Shown piece by piece: positions 1 through 9,353 of a DNA stretch of 64,000 bases. The translations under genes and the position numbers were made by a program. Below the pieces are notes generated by a model. That model was not told where the DNA came from. It was given only the letters and a program-made list of their open reading frames with translations, and made no database searches. Each line of letters opens with the position of its first letter. Position 1 is the first letter of the stretch. This stretch comes from Vreelandella maris (GTDB taxonomy: Bacteria > Pseudomonadota > Gammaproteobacteria > Pseudomonadales > Halomonadaceae): positions 62,001-126,000 of the forward strand of contig NZ_JABWCV010000010.1 of assembly GCF_013371085.1 (NCBI RefSeq), in the 5' to 3' direction.

Positions 1-94
1 GAGCATCCTTGGCGGCGCACTTTAGTTTATCGGCCAGATTGGCATGCAACCGTCGGGTCAGCTCCAGTATGTCTTTGATGGTTTCAACCGTCAT
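1..94 (-). CDS. Hypothetical protein, 5' part only (runs off window)
   Basis: The first 31 codons of a minus-strand gene are visible, beginning MTVETIKDILELTRRLHANL and leaving the window at base 1. The start is supported by an AGGA ribosome binding site about 7 bases upstream. The sequence looks like an amphipathic helix, as in small phasin-associated or helical-bundle proteins, but too little is visible to name a family. It lies 59 bp downstream of the phasin-like gene on the same strand and is probably cotranscribed with it. Confidence 0.55.
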   Translation of the reverse strand, partial: MTVETIKDILELTRRLHANLADKLKCAAKDA

Positions 95-153
95 GTTCTT
101 GTCCTATCTCAGGTTAGTCCTTTAGAAAAAGTCGCGCGATCCTCGCAGAATTT

Positions 154-513
154 TTAGATTTCACACCAAATGCGCTCTCTTAGATCATCACTGAGCTTTG
201 ATACCTTATGCACGCGTTTTAACGTCGCTTCTGTCATGTCACCAGTGATTTCATGATAGCAGGACATCATAGATGACGGCGTTAGCAGACCCTCAAGACC
301 CAGCATGCAGCTTGTCAGCTTGTTGCAGGAAACCGCTACGGTTGCAAAGAAATCGAGTTCGTGACGCGTTGCGTCATTCAGTGTTTCTAACCAAATGCGC
401 TGTAACTTAATCGCTGTGTTAGTGGATTCCATCCAAGGTTGAGACCACAAAACGAGCAAGTTTTCTGTGACGGGTGCTTCCACTGGCTGTTTTGTAAGAC
501 TTGAGGTTACCAT
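154..513 (-). CDS. Phasin-like granule-associated protein
   Basis: A 119-residue protein with no signal peptide or membrane segment, predicted to be almost all helix. The core (roughly residues 35-115) has the spacing of phasin-family proteins: W-L-E-T-L-N-D-A, then a run of small and hydrophobic residues, then a charged C-terminal helix. Phasins coat polyhydroxyalkanoate granules in the cytoplasm. The assignment rests on this general character and on the PHA synthase gene about 7 kb away, not on a diagnostic motif. The start has a good AGAGGA ribosome binding site. A downstream partial gene on the same strand probably shares its transcript. Its upstream region contains the poly-C run. A different small helical-bundle protein is possible. 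Confidence 0.5.
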   Translation of the reverse strand: MVTSSLTKQPVEAPVTENLLVLWSQPWMESTNTAIKLQRIWLETLNDATRHELDFFATVAVSCNKLTSCMLGLEGLLTPSSMMSCYHEITGDMTEATLKRVHKVSKLSDDLRERIWCEI

Positions 514-634
514 TTTATTGTCCTCTTTGAAGGTAAGGCCGTATAGATGGCTTTAATGTTGTTGTAATATTTTATGTTTTTACCAGCCAACCAACATTGA
601 CGTTTTATTATGCCTATACAAACAGTTAGCTAGT

Positions 635-684
<50 letters not shown>

Positions 685-1009
685 AGTCATATCTTTCAAA
701 TAGTATAGATGACATAGGTGTACAAAAATTTGACCGTCGTCAGCTTTATAGCTTGAAATATTTCATGAATAGTATACTTGATTTCAAGGAGAGAGCCGCT
801 GCTAAGAATGGGGGCGTTTTATTTTGAAAATGGTAATTTGAATGATTAGTATTTTAGTTATTGCTATAGTAATAAAATATTAATTGTTGGTTGGTTAAAA
901 TAATGAGTAGGCTTTTAATGAGAATTAATTTTTTAATATTGATATAGAAAGTTGACCGGAATCATAGAAAACGAGCTTTACCTCACACTAGGATACCTTT
1001 TGAAAAGCG

Positions 1010-1031
1010 GCCCATTGTTGGGCTATTTTTT
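1010..1031 (+). terminator. Terminator-like hairpin in the leader of the gene at 1052
   Basis: GCCCA (1010-1014), loop TTGT, TGGGC (1019-1023), then TATTTTTTT: a compact intrinsic terminator shape on the plus strand ending about 20 bases before the start codon. No upstream plus-strand gene needs it, so it may be a leader attenuator or the 3' end of a short RNA. Confidence 0.5.
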
Positions 1032-1051
1032 TATATGATTAGAGGTCCTTA

Positions 1052-1555
1052 ATGATGGATAACTTGACAGCACTTACTTATCTACCTCAAGACCAGCTGA
1101 ACTTAGCTTATTTGCATGAGGTACTTGAGCTAAATCGCTACCGGGGCTTGGCACTGAGTTTTCTGCCCTTTGATCCACCTATTAGTCGCCTGATGGATGC
1201 GATTGGTATGGAGTGTGTGCATAGACTCTGCAGTTTGCAGGAAGTGGCTCGTCAGATGGAGCTTGGCGCGTGCGTGAATGCTAACCACCAAAAAGAACCT
1301 CCATTTTTCAATAAAATTAGTAAGCACTTCTTCGTTGTAGATGAAAATATGGGGCAATACTTACTAGTGAATGCCGAAAAAGCCGCTGAAGCGACGTGTA
1401 CGTTCTTTGGTTGGCTGCTTGAAACGAATGCGACGCCTGAATTACACCAACCATTATTCGATTTTGTGACACAAAAAACGAAAGAGTGTCTCGTGCTTCG
1501 AGAGTGCCGCGAGCACTGGGGAGTAGGCTCTTCTGAGTTAAGTCTTGCGATGTGA
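1052..1555 (+). CDS. Small helical protein, ferritin-like paralogue A
   Basis: A 167-residue cytoplasmic protein of unassigned function. By eye about half its residues match the protein encoded at 12849-13349. Positions conserved in both resemble a ferritin-like four-helix bundle: Glu pairs in the first helix before R-Y-R-G-L-A-L, an E-C-x-H motif after A-I-G-M, Glu pairs in N-A-E-x-A-A-E, and E-C-R-E near the C-terminus. That pattern could bind two metal ions, but this is an inference. The start (ATG-ATG at 1052) follows an AGAGG site. The gene is preceded by the terminator-like hairpin at 1010-1031 and followed by the alcohol dehydrogenase on the same strand. No other family is recognised. 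Confidence 0.6.
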   Translation: MMDNLTALTYLPQDQLNLAYLHEVLELNRYRGLALSFLPFDPPISRLMDAIGMECVHRLCSLQEVARQMELGACVNANHQKEPPFFNKISKHFFVVDENMGQYLLVNAEKAAEATCTFFGWLLETNATPELHQPLFDFVTQKTKECLVLRECREHWGVGSSELSLAM

Positions 1556-1639
1556 GTAAAGCGCCGCTTCGTTCACAACCTCTGTATATGGAGAAGCATA
1601 TGTCTACTGACGCAGAGCGAGCCATGTTGACAGGATTTT

Positions 1640-1653
1640 TTGCGTTAGATCAA
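1640..1653. promoter_or_regulatory. Possible weak FNR/ANR-type site upstream of the alcohol dehydrogenase
   Basis: TTGCGTTAGATCAA matches 8 of the 10 defined bases of the FNR consensus TTGAT-N4-ATCAA, about 187 bp upstream of the dehydrogenase start. On its own this is weak. It is listed because a stronger site with the same right half lies upstream of hsp20 in the same island. Confidence 0.3.
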
Positions 1654-1839
1654 TGCTGTTATGAGTAAGTGCGTTTATTTGCTGGAGGAGCTTCTCTTCA
1701 AGAAAGTTTACGCTATAACTATTCATACTCTACTAATAGTTATTGTGAACGAGGCATGGGTTCGTGCGAAAAAGTCGCGGACAAAAGCTAGGTAAGAGGA
1801 TGTTAATTAAACTGTAGTTTACGTGCTTAGGGAAGTCGC

Positions 1840-2862
1840 ATGAAGGTCATGGTGCTTGAGAAACAGGGTGGGCCTTTGCAGTGTCATGAAAGGGTGATTC
1901 CTACGCCAGGGCCGGGGCAGGTACTGCTTAAAGTAGAGGCGTGTGCCGTGTGTCGTACTGACCTGCATCTACTCGATGGAGAACTGCCAGACATCCATTA
2001 TCCGATTATTCCTGGTCACGAAATTATTGGTCGTGTTGTCGAGTGTGGACCTGGTGTGTCACTAGAGAAGGGAATACGTTTGGGCATACCCTGGCTAGGG
2101 TATAGTTGCGGTGAATGCCGTTACTGTTTACATGGGCAGGAGAACCTTTGTGATCAAGCGCGTTTTACTGGCTACCAGATTGATGGTGGCTTTGCTGAGT
2201 ACACGCTGGCGGATCATCGCTTCTGCTTTTCAATCGGCCCCGACTATAGCGCTGTAGAAGCAGCTCCACTGATGTGTGCCGGTCTGATCGGCTATCGTTC
2301 TCTAGTCATGTGTGGCGATGACCTGCAGCGTCTCGGTATTTATGGCTTTGGCGCGGCGGCGCATATCGTGGCTCAGGTTGCAAAAAGGCAGGGCGTAGAA
2401 GTGTACGCCTTTACTCGCCCGGGCGATGAGGCGTCTCAACGATTTGCGCAACACTTGGGCGCGATGTGGGTAGGTAGCTCTGAACAGTTGCCGGAGGTGC
2501 CCCTGGATGCCGCTATCATTTTTGCACCCGTGGGGGAGCTGGTCCCCCTTGCACTCCGTGCCGTGCGCAAAGGGGGAGTTGTTGTCTGTGGCGGTATACA
2601 TATGAGTGACATTCCCTCTTTCCCTTATGCGCTACTCTGGGGAGAGCGCCAGTTACGTTCAGTAGCCAATCTGACCCGCCAGGACGGTAAGGCGTTTTTA
2701 TCGCTGGCCTCCAAAACGACCCTACAAACTAGCACAACCTGCTATCCGCTCCACGCTGCTAATGAAGCGCTTAAGGATCTCAGGGAAGGCAAATTAACCG
2801 GCGCTGCAGTATTGGTGATGGAGACACCGCCAGCATCTGAGATGCTCGATGTCGATTCGTAA
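1840..2862 (+). CDS. Zinc-dependent alcohol dehydrogenase family protein
   Basis: A 340-residue medium-chain dehydrogenase of the family that oxidises alcohols or reduces aldehydes with NAD(P). Catalytic zinc ligands are visible as Cys38 in A-V-C-R-T-D and His60 in P-G-H-E. The four-cysteine structural zinc lobe follows (C-G-E-C-R-Y-C, then C). The Rossmann dinucleotide site is G-F-G-A-A-A near residue 170. The length is normal for AdhA-type enzymes. The start at ATG 1840 has a GGGAAG site. A possible FNR-type box lies upstream at 1640-1653. It precedes the cation ATPase on the same strand with a 134 bp gap. The substrate cannot be told from sequence; a fermentative role in low oxygen is an inference from context. 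Confidence 0.9.
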   Translation: MKVMVLEKQGGPLQCHERVIPTPGPGQVLLKVEACAVCRTDLHLLDGELPDIHYPIIPGHEIIGRVVECGPGVSLEKGIRLGIPWLGYSCGECRYCLHGQENLCDQARFTGYQIDGGFAEYTLADHRFCFSIGPDYSAVEAAPLMCAGLIGYRSLVMCGDDLQRLGIYGFGAAAHIVAQVAKRQGVEVYAFTRPGDEASQRFAQHLGAMWVGSSEQLPEVPLDAAIIFAPVGELVPLALRAVRKGGVVVCGGIHMSDIPSFPYALLWGERQLRSVANLTRQDGKAFLSLASKTTLQTSTTCYPLHAANEALKDLREGKLTGAAVLVMETPPASEMLDVDS

Positions 2863-2996
2863 GTTGGGTATTTTGCTTTCACTCACCATGATCACTTTGC
2901 TTGCTGCCATGCCCGTGATGAAGTCGATACCGTGACGGTGGTGATCTGTAACAATGATTGCTTATTCCTCTTGGATACGTCTGCCAGGGAGTCAGG

Positions 2997-5729
2997 ATGG
3001 AGACGCCTACTGCCGATACCAGTTTGTTATTAGATAACTCGTCTTTGGGGGTTCATGCTAGGCATATTGATGAGGTACTTGCGGACTTGAAGACTTCATC
3101 ATCGGGGCTGACAGCAGACGAAGCGGCCAGGCGCTTGACTAATTACGGACGCAATCAATTACCGAAAGTGGCTGGCCGCCACCTGCTGCTTCGCTTTCTC
3201 GCGCATTTTCATAATGCATTAATCTATTTTCTGTTAGCGGCAGCGATTGCCGCATCATTACTGGGGCATGTTGTCGACGCTGCGGTCATTGCGGCGGTGG
3301 TCTTAGTCAACGCCGTGGTCGGTTTTATTCAGGAAGGTAAGGCGGAAAAGGCGCTGAGCGCGATCCACAATCTTATCGCCCCCCACGCCTATCTGATAAG
3401 AGAGGGAAGGCGGTTCAAGGTACCTGTCAAAGAGATTGTACCTGGGGATATCGTGTCGCTTGAGCCAGGGGAGCGGGTCCCTGCTGACCTGCGGCTTATT
3501 CGTACGAGTGCTTTACGCATCGAAGAAGCCATTCTAACGGGCGAGTCGGTGGCGGCAGAAAAGCGGGAAGCACCAGCGCCCAAGGAAGCTGCGCTAGGTG
3601 ACCGGCACTCAATGGCCTATTCGGGTACGCTGGTGGCTGCTGGGCAAGGGCTAGGTGTCGTTGTCGCAACGGGGGGGGCTACGGAAATCGGGCGCATCAG
3701 TGCTTTGTTGCGAGAGGTGCAGCCCTTGACCACACCGCTGCTGCGCCAGATTAATCATTTTGGAAAGCAGTTTACTTGGATCACCCTGGCGGTGGCGGCT
3801 GTACTCTTTGCCTTTGCGGTATTAGTACGTGGCTATGCATGGCCGGATGCGCTGATAGCTGTCGTTGCTCTGTCGGTGGGGGCTATTCCTGAAGGTTTGC
3901 CAGCGGTCATCACCATTACATTGGCTATCGGCGTGCAGCGCATGGCACGTCGTCATGCAGCGATCCGACAGCTACCGGCGGTGGAAACGCTTGGCGCTAC
4001 TTCAGTTATTTGTTCCGACAAGACCGGTACATTGACGCGCAACGAGATGACAGTACGACGACTGGAAGTTTCTCATGGTCGATTTGCGGTGACAGGCTCG
4101 GGCTATGTACCGGAAGGGCGGCTGGAAGCTGCTTCTACCGATGACGCAGCTGCGGATAAACAGCGGCTAGAGAGTGGTTGCTTAGTATTGGCGGGAGTCG
4201 TTTGCAACGATGCCCAGTTGAACCATGAAAATGGTGCCTGGCATGTGATGGGTGACCCTATGGAGGGAGCGCTGGTAGCGTTGGCGATGAAAGCCGGGTT
4301 GGAGCCGGAGCTGACCCGCCATGAATGGTCGCGGCTTTATGAGATCCCCTTTGATGCCAAACATCGCTTAATGGCCACGCTTAACCGCCATTCAGCAGGC
4401 GATGGGCGGATTTTTGTCAAGGGCGCCCCCGACGAACTACTGCAGCGCTGTGTCGCTCAGTTAGATGGTGAAGGGACGGCATCGCTAGACCGGGACGCCT
4501 GGGGCGCCAAGGTCGCGAACGCAGCCGCCCAGGGAGAAAGAGTGCTCGGCTTTGCTGTTAAAGCAGTAGCTCCAGATGCTGATAAGTTGGCTTTTTCCGA
4601 CCTGGATGGGCTCGTCTTCATTGGTCTGATAGGGTTTATTGACCCCCCACGCGAAGAGGCGGTGGCCGCCATTAAAGAGTGCCACTCGGCGGGTGTTGCG
4701 GTGAAAATGATTACCGGTGATCATGCTGAGACGGCCGCGGCGATTGCGCGGCAGCTAGGATTTGGAGAGGATCCACGCGTCCTGACGGGGCGTGAACTCG
4801 ATGACATTTCAGACACTGACCTGCCTGCTATCGTGACCGAAGTCAGTGTGTTTGCGCGCACCAACCCTGAACATAAACTGCGTATCGTTCGTGCCTTGCA
4901 GTCGACGGGGGCGATAGTGGCCATGACCGGCGATGGCGTTAATGATGCGCCGTCGTTGAAGCAGGCAAATGTCGGCGTTGGCATGGGGCATAAAGGTACT
5001 GATGCCGCGAAGGAGGCCTCCCAGATGGTCTTACTGGATGATAACTTCGCCTCCATTGTCGCTGCAGTGAATGAAGGGCGAGTTGTCTATGACAATATCC
5101 GCAAAGTAACCGCGTGGACACTACCCACTAATGGCGGTGAGGTATTGGCGGTCATTACCGCTATTCTGTTTAACTTTTCAATGCCGATGTCTGCGGTGCA
5201 GATTTTGTGGATTAATCTGGTTACAGCGGGCACCCTTGGCCTAGCACTAGCATTCGAGCCAGCAGAGCCTAATGTCATGCAGCGCCGCCCTAGGCCCGCC
5301 AATCAAGGATTGTTGACACCTTTTCTGATCTGGCGGGTAGCGCTTGTGTCGTTCCTGTTTTTGGCAGCGGTGTTGGGCGTATTTTTTTACTCACTAGGGC
5401 GTGGGGATGAGCTTGCGATGGCTCGCACCTTAGTGGTCAATTTGATCGTCGTATTGGAAATTTTTTATCTATTTAACGTACGCTATCTACACTACACCTC
5501 ATTTAGTTGGCAGGGGCTATTGGGTACCCCCGCTGTGCTGTCTGCTGTCGCTGTGGTAATAGTTGCTCAGGCGATGTTTACCTACTGGCCTGCTATGCAG
5601 GCCCTTTTCGATACGCGGTCGTTATCATTTTTGGATGGTGTATTAGTCATCTGCATCGGCATGGTTATGATGGCTATATTGGAAGTCGAGAAAATTGTGA
5701 TGCGCCGAACAGGCTGGCTAAGACAATAA
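2997..5729 (+). CDS. P2-type cation-transporting ATPase
   Basis: A membrane ion pump of about 910 residues that uses ATP hydrolysis to move a cation. Visible motifs are the actuator T-G-E-S, the membrane motif P-E-G-L-P, the phosphorylation motif D-K-T-G-T-L-T with Asp341, and the hinge T-G-D-G-V-N-D. The N-terminal cation-ATPase domain and the C-terminal membrane domain are both present. The P-E-G-L-P form and the layout fit the P2A/P2B group (Ca2+, or Na+/K+-like), not heavy-metal P1B pumps, since no CPx motif is present. I chose ATG 2997, preceded by AGGGAG at good spacing; a TTG 39 bases upstream would add 13 residues but lacks a site. Ion specificity is unknown. Confidence 0.9.
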   Translation: METPTADTSLLLDNSSLGVHARHIDEVLADLKTSSSGLTADEAARRLTNYGRNQLPKVAGRHLLLRFLAHFHNALIYFLLAAAIAASLLGHVVDAAVIAAVVLVNAVVGFIQEGKAEKALSAIHNLIAPHAYLIREGRRFKVPVKEIVPGDIVSLEPGERVPADLRLIRTSALRIEEAILTGESVAAEKREAPAPKEAALGDRHSMAYSGTLVAAGQGLGVVVATGGATEIGRISALLREVQPLTTPLLRQINHFGKQFTWITLAVAAVLFAFAVLVRGYAWPDALIAVVALSVGAIPEGLPAVITITLAIGVQRMARRHAAIRQLPAVETLGATSVICSDKTGTLTRNEMTVRRLEVSHGRFAVTGSGYVPEGRLEAASTDDAAADKQRLESGCLVLAGVVCNDAQLNHENGAWHVMGDPMEGALVALAMKAGLEPELTRHEWSRLYEIPFDAKHRLMATLNRHSAGDGRIFVKGAPDELLQRCVAQLDGEGTASLDRDAWGAKVANAAAQGERVLGFAVKAVAPDADKLAFSDLDGLVFIGLIGFIDPPREEAVAAIKECHSAGVAVKMITGDHAETAAAIARQLGFGEDPRVLTGRELDDISDTDLPAIVTEVSVFARTNPEHKLRIVRALQSTGAIVAMTGDGVNDAPSLKQANVGVGMGHKGTDAAKEASQMVLLDDNFASIVAAVNEGRVVYDNIRKVTAWTLPTNGGEVLAVITAILFNFSMPMSAVQILWINLVTAGTLGLALAFEPAEPNVMQRRPRPANQGLLTPFLIWRVALVSFLFLAAVLGVFFYSLGRGDELAMARTLVVNLIVVLEIFYLFNVRYLHYTSFSWQGLLGTPAVLSAVAVVIVAQAMFTYWPAMQALFDTRSLSFLDGVLVICIGMVMMAILEVEKIVMRRTGWLRQ

Positions 5730-5745
5730 ACAGAGGTTGGGGAGT

Positions 5746-6423
5746 GTGTTTAGGATTAAGCAAGTACGTGCTCGGCTACTAACGCTTGATCCGTTTCCTG
5801 TATGGCTATTTGCTGGCTTTTTGATGTTTTGGATATGGCTGGCCATAGCGCCTCATTACCGTTCAGATTGGCTACTTGAAAATATTCTGGTGTTTGCCGC
5901 GGTGCCCATATTAGGTGGGTTATGGTATCTGGGTGGTGTCTCGCGTCTGGCGTGGCTAAGCATTTTTCTGTTTTTAGTATTTCATGAAATTGGTGCTCAC
6001 TATACTTATTCTGAAGTGCCCTATGACCAGTGGTTGAGAACCCTGCTTGGTTTTTCTCTGGACCAACAGTTTGGCTTTGAGCGTAATCAGTACGACCGCT
6101 GGGTACATTTTCTTTATGGGCTGCTACTTTTCCCACTGATGAAGGATCTTGTGAAAAGACGCCAACCATATGAATCAGTTTTATGGCACCTGCTACCTGT
6201 GATGCTGATTTTATCCCATTCAGCATTTTATGAAATTATAGAGTGGCTGTCGGTTGTGTTTTTTCCGAAAGAGTTGGGGGAGTCATACCTAGGAGCCCAG
6301 GGGGATATTTGGGATGCGCAGAAGGATATGGCGTTAGCACTTTTAGGAGCTTTCATAGCAAGTACACTGAGTGTGTCAGTGCACTATTTGTTAGTTAATA
6401 TTAACTCAGTCTTCAGTAAGTAG
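5746..6423 (+). CDS. DUF2238 (YjdF-type) integral membrane protein
   Basis: A protein of about 225 residues with five to six hydrophobic segments. It carries the DUF2238 signature: F-H-E-I-G-A-H-Y-T-Y, then D-R-W-V-H-F, then Y-E-I-I-E-W, and the conserved G-D-I-W-D-A-Q-K-D-M near the C-terminus. The conserved His, Glu and Asp residues in the membrane region suggest metal or proton binding, but no function is established for the family. GTG at 5746 is the likely start because AGAGG lies 9 bases upstream. It begins 16 bp after the cation ATPase stop, so the two are probably cotranscribed. Confidence 0.85.
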   Translation: MFRIKQVRARLLTLDPFPVWLFAGFLMFWIWLAIAPHYRSDWLLENILVFAAVPILGGLWYLGGVSRLAWLSIFLFLVFHEIGAHYTYSEVPYDQWLRTLLGFSLDQQFGFERNQYDRWVHFLYGLLLFPLMKDLVKRRQPYESVLWHLLPVMLILSHSAFYEIIEWLSVVFFPKELGESYLGAQGDIWDAQKDMALALLGAFIASTLSVSVHYLLVNINSVFSK

Positions 6424-6499
6424 GCCGGGTGAAGAGTGTGAAGTGGCTCTTTACATAAATTAATTGCATTATTGAAGTTAGGGGTAGTAGTTTTCATCC

Positions 6500-7200
6500 T
6501 CATTTGTTTCTTTCAGCAATGTCAGCTAATTCTGTAGGGTTTAGTAAGCAGTACTCATGCCCATGAGCTGATAATATACCTCGCTGCTGAAAACAGCTGA
6601 CGAGTCGGCTGAGCGTTTCATTGGCCATGCAGAGATAGTCGGCAATTTCTTTTCGTGACATAGCTAATTTGAAGCAGTAAGGGGAGTATCCCTGAGCGCT
6701 AAATTTACATGAGATAGTAATAAAAAAGCAGGCAAGGCGAACGTCTGATGGTTGGCTAATCATTTGCCACATATGCGAGTGTTCAAAGCATATTGCTCTA
6801 CTCAAGCAGCGCAGTAACTGTATATGGCTTGAATGAGAAACAGGTAATTCTTCAATATTGCTAAACGGAATTTGGTACAAGCCTGAGGTTTCAATGGCAG
6901 CGATAGTGCCACAATAAGTTCCTTCTCCAATAGCATCTAGACCTATTATATCGCCAGGGAAAAGACTTGTGAAAGCTGTTCGATTTTATCATTATAGCGA
7001 ATCGTTTGTTTTAATGTGCCGCACTGCACAATGTGTAAAGAATGAAACGCTTTTCCTTGATAAGCTAACGTATTCTTTTTTCGCAATGTCAATACAGGTT
7101 GAGAGAGATTGATTAAATCTTGTGGTGCTAGAAGTGAGTGGAAATGAAATAGCTGTTTTTGATGTGTGTTTAAATTGCCTAGACTGTTTCGTACTTCCAT
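6500..7200 (-). pseudogene. Crp/Fnr-family regulator broken by a one-base frameshift
   Basis: Two reading frames together form one Crp/Fnr regulator. The first (start 7200) encodes the cyclic-nucleotide-type sensor barrel. The second ends at 6500 with an Fnr-type helix-turn-helix (S-R-K-E-I-A-D-Y-L, then E-T-L-S-R). Near 6955-6960 the frame is lost: restoring one T in the T run after G-T-C gives F-F-P-G-D-I-I-G-L-D-A-I-G, the normal family sequence, and the protein is continuous to the end. The N-terminus lacks the cysteines that hold the oxygen-sensing Fe-S cluster in FNR itself. E-x-x-S-R in the recognition helix predicts binding to FNR-like TTGAT half sites. A sequencing error is a real alternative to true inactivation. 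Confidence 0.8.
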
Positions 7201-7591
7201 GTTTTATTTCTCCAGTGCTCTACTGCTGCTAACAGTTGCATAAAATGGTAGGTAAGTACTACTTGATTGTAGTATTCACTTACGAATTTAGGCAATATGA
7301 AAATCCTGCAGGTTATGAAATAATTTTATAGCGCTTCTTTGAAGCGTGATGCAGTAAATATATTAGGTCTTATAGGGGATGAGGTATGGAGTTTGTAGGA
7401 TTACGTATTAAGGCTTATATCTGATTGCTGAAGCCGCTAAAAGTTATTACCTATCGTTTTGTATGTATTATTTCTCTAATCGTAGAGGGTTGATCCCGCT
7501 ATATATTAGTGGGCGACGGTCAGTATCGTTAGCTAGCCAGGCTCAAAGAACACAAAATAAATAGCGTCTTCATCAGCTAGCCATACAGAAG
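7201..7591. other. Intergenic region between phaC 3' end and the Crp/Fnr pseudogene
   Basis: AT-rich spacer between two minus-strand genes. I see no convincing gene, RNA or T-run terminator for phaC. The promoter of the Crp/Fnr gene should lie between 7201 and about 7400, but no clear boxes can be assigned. Confidence 0.5.
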
Positions 7592-9319
7592 CTATGCTTT
7601 TCTGACATAGCTGCCGGGGGCGTTTTCGAGAGGTGGGTAGATTTGTGAACCCACGTCGGGTGCCTCGACAAGGGGGCCTGACCTTGCTGCCAACCATGAT
7701 TGCCATGCACCCCACCAGGAGCCTGGCTTAATTGCTGTACGCTCCAGCCAAGTGTCTGGATCAATATAGGCGTCACCTTCAAAGGCGGTGGCTATTCGAT
7801 AATGCCGATGCGATTGTTCAGGGGGACTAATAATACCCGCGTTATGACCACCGCTAGTGAGCAAAAAAGTAATCTCCGGTGCATCTGCAAGAAGGTGCAA
7901 CCTATAGGTGGATCGCCATGGTGCGACATGGTCCCACTCTGTGCCAACACAGAAAATAGGTATTTGTATATCGCTAAGCGCCACCGGGCGGCCTTCTACC
8001 CGCAAGCGTCCTTCGGCTAAGTCATTATTTAAAAATAGGGTACGCAAATATTCAGAATGCATACGGTAGGGCATGCGCGTTGCATCGGTGTTCCAGGCGA
8101 GAAGATCGTTAATGGGCTGCCTTGTGCCTAGCAAATACTCGTTCACAACCCTGGACCAGATTAAATCGTTGGAGCGCAGTATCTGGAATACCCCTGACAT
8201 TTGTTTCGTATCGAGAATGCCCTGAGCCCACATTAAGTCTTCAAGGAAGGCGAGCTGCTTTTCGTCAATAAATAGCATCAGTTCGCCAGCTTCTCGGAAG
8301 TCCGTTTGCGCGGCGAATAGTGTCATTGAGGCTAAGCGATTATCTCCATTTCTCGCCATCGCAGAGGCGGTAATGGCCAACAGGGTGCCACCCAGGCAGT
8401 AGCCTACTGCATGTATCTTCTGACTAGGAATTAGGTTTTCGATGACATCAAGACTCGCCAGAATCCCTTGTTGGCGATAGTCATCCATCCCAATATCGCG
8501 ATCTTCGGCTGTTGGGTTGCGCCAGGAAATTATAAAAACCGTATGGCCATGATCGACTAAGTACTTAACAAGCGAATTATGGGGGGACAAATCCAGGATG
8601 TAATACTTCATGATCCATGCAGGCACAATGAGTATAGGCATCGCATGTACTTCTTTTGTAGTAGGGGCGTATTGGATTAGCTCGATCAGATGGTTGCGAA
8701 AGATAACCTTGCCCGGCGTGATAGCTACATTTTCTCCCACGACATACATTTCAGCACCCGCTGACCTTTTGCCAAGATAGTGGTTTTGAATATCTTCACA
8801 GTAGTGCTGCAGGCCTCGTATTAAGTTGGCTCCAGCGCTCTCAACGGTTTTTTGGAGCACAGCGGGATTAGTCAGCAAAAAATTGGAGGGCGAGAACACA
8901 TCAAGCCACTGGCGGGCTCCGAATTCTACTGCCTGCTCGTGATGCGGGGATAAGCCGCGTAGTCCGGTGGTGGCGTTATGCCACCACTGCTGTTGAAGAA
9001 GAAAGCCTTGATAAAGCAGATTGTAGGGGAAGTAACGCCAGGCAGGGGCACGAAAACGCCGATCCTGGGGCAGGGGATCAATACAAGCTGTGGCATTGGG
9101 GTCGAAAGCCGAATGGCTGGCCCAAGACAGCAAGCGTAGCTGTTTCTTCATTGCTTTTTGTACTAGATGAGCCTGAGTTCCAGGAGAAAGCTGGAGGCTT
9201 GATAGCCAGTCCAAGTAAGTCAGCATGGCCGATGTAGGAGAAATGCCGAGTGTTAGCCCTGCCAGTGATGCTCGTACCAGCCTGTCCAAATGTTGGTATT
9301 GTGTCTCATCATAAAACAT
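7592..9319 (-). CDS. phaC: Polyhydroxyalkanoate synthase
   Basis: A 575-residue PHA synthase that polymerises hydroxyacyl-CoA into storage polyester at granule surfaces. An N-terminal PhaC domain precedes an alpha/beta-hydrolase core. The lipase-like box G-Y-C-L-G-G puts the catalytic Cys at residue 308; the later D-H and G-G-H-N-A-G stretches fit the Asp and His of the triad. Start choice: ATG 9319 lies 4 bases from the IS630 boundary. Removing the IS joins an AAGG site to this ATG with 9-base spacing, and an in-frame stop lies 11 codons upstream in the reconstructed sequence. The frame that continues upstream into the IS is therefore fortuitous. The coding region is intact but its native promoter and binding site are displaced by 1.1 kb. 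Confidence 0.93.
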   Translation of the reverse strand: MFYDETQYQHLDRLVRASLAGLTLGISPTSAMLTYLDWLSSLQLSPGTQAHLVQKAMKKQLRLLSWASHSAFDPNATACIDPLPQDRRFRAPAWRYFPYNLLYQGFLLQQQWWHNATTGLRGLSPHHEQAVEFGARQWLDVFSPSNFLLTNPAVLQKTVESAGANLIRGLQHYCEDIQNHYLGKRSAGAEMYVVGENVAITPGKVIFRNHLIELIQYAPTTKEVHAMPILIVPAWIMKYYILDLSPHNSLVKYLVDHGHTVFIISWRNPTAEDRDIGMDDYRQQGILASLDVIENLIPSQKIHAVGYCLGGTLLAITASAMARNGDNRLASMTLFAAQTDFREAGELMLFIDEKQLAFLEDLMWAQGILDTKQMSGVFQILRSNDLIWSRVVNEYLLGTRQPINDLLAWNTDATRMPYRMHSEYLRTLFLNNDLAEGRLRVEGRPVALSDIQIPIFCVGTEWDHVAPWRSTYRLHLLADAPEITFLLTSGGHNAGIISPPEQSHRHYRIATAFEGDAYIDPDTWLERTAIKPGSWWGAWQSWLAARSGPLVEAPDVGSQIYPPLENAPGSYVRKA

Positions 9320-9322
9320 TAC

Positions 9323-9353
9323 TAAGTACCTATACAAAAGAAATCCGATATTC
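9323..9353. repeat. IS630 terminal inverted repeat, phaC side
   Basis: This 31-base end matches the reverse complement of 10379-10409 at about 20 of 31 positions, including the outer TAAGTA and an internal TCCG. It includes the TA at 9323-9324, read as the target duplication. Confidence 0.75.

Noticed and set aside
770-800. TTGATTTCAAG near 778 as an FNR site
   Set aside because: The half sites are too close together for the TTGAT-N4-ATCAA spacing.
1588-1668. 26-residue open frame starting M-E-K-H-M-S-T
   Set aside because: Short, without a clear binding site, and it overlaps the possible FNR box; not supportable from one sequence.
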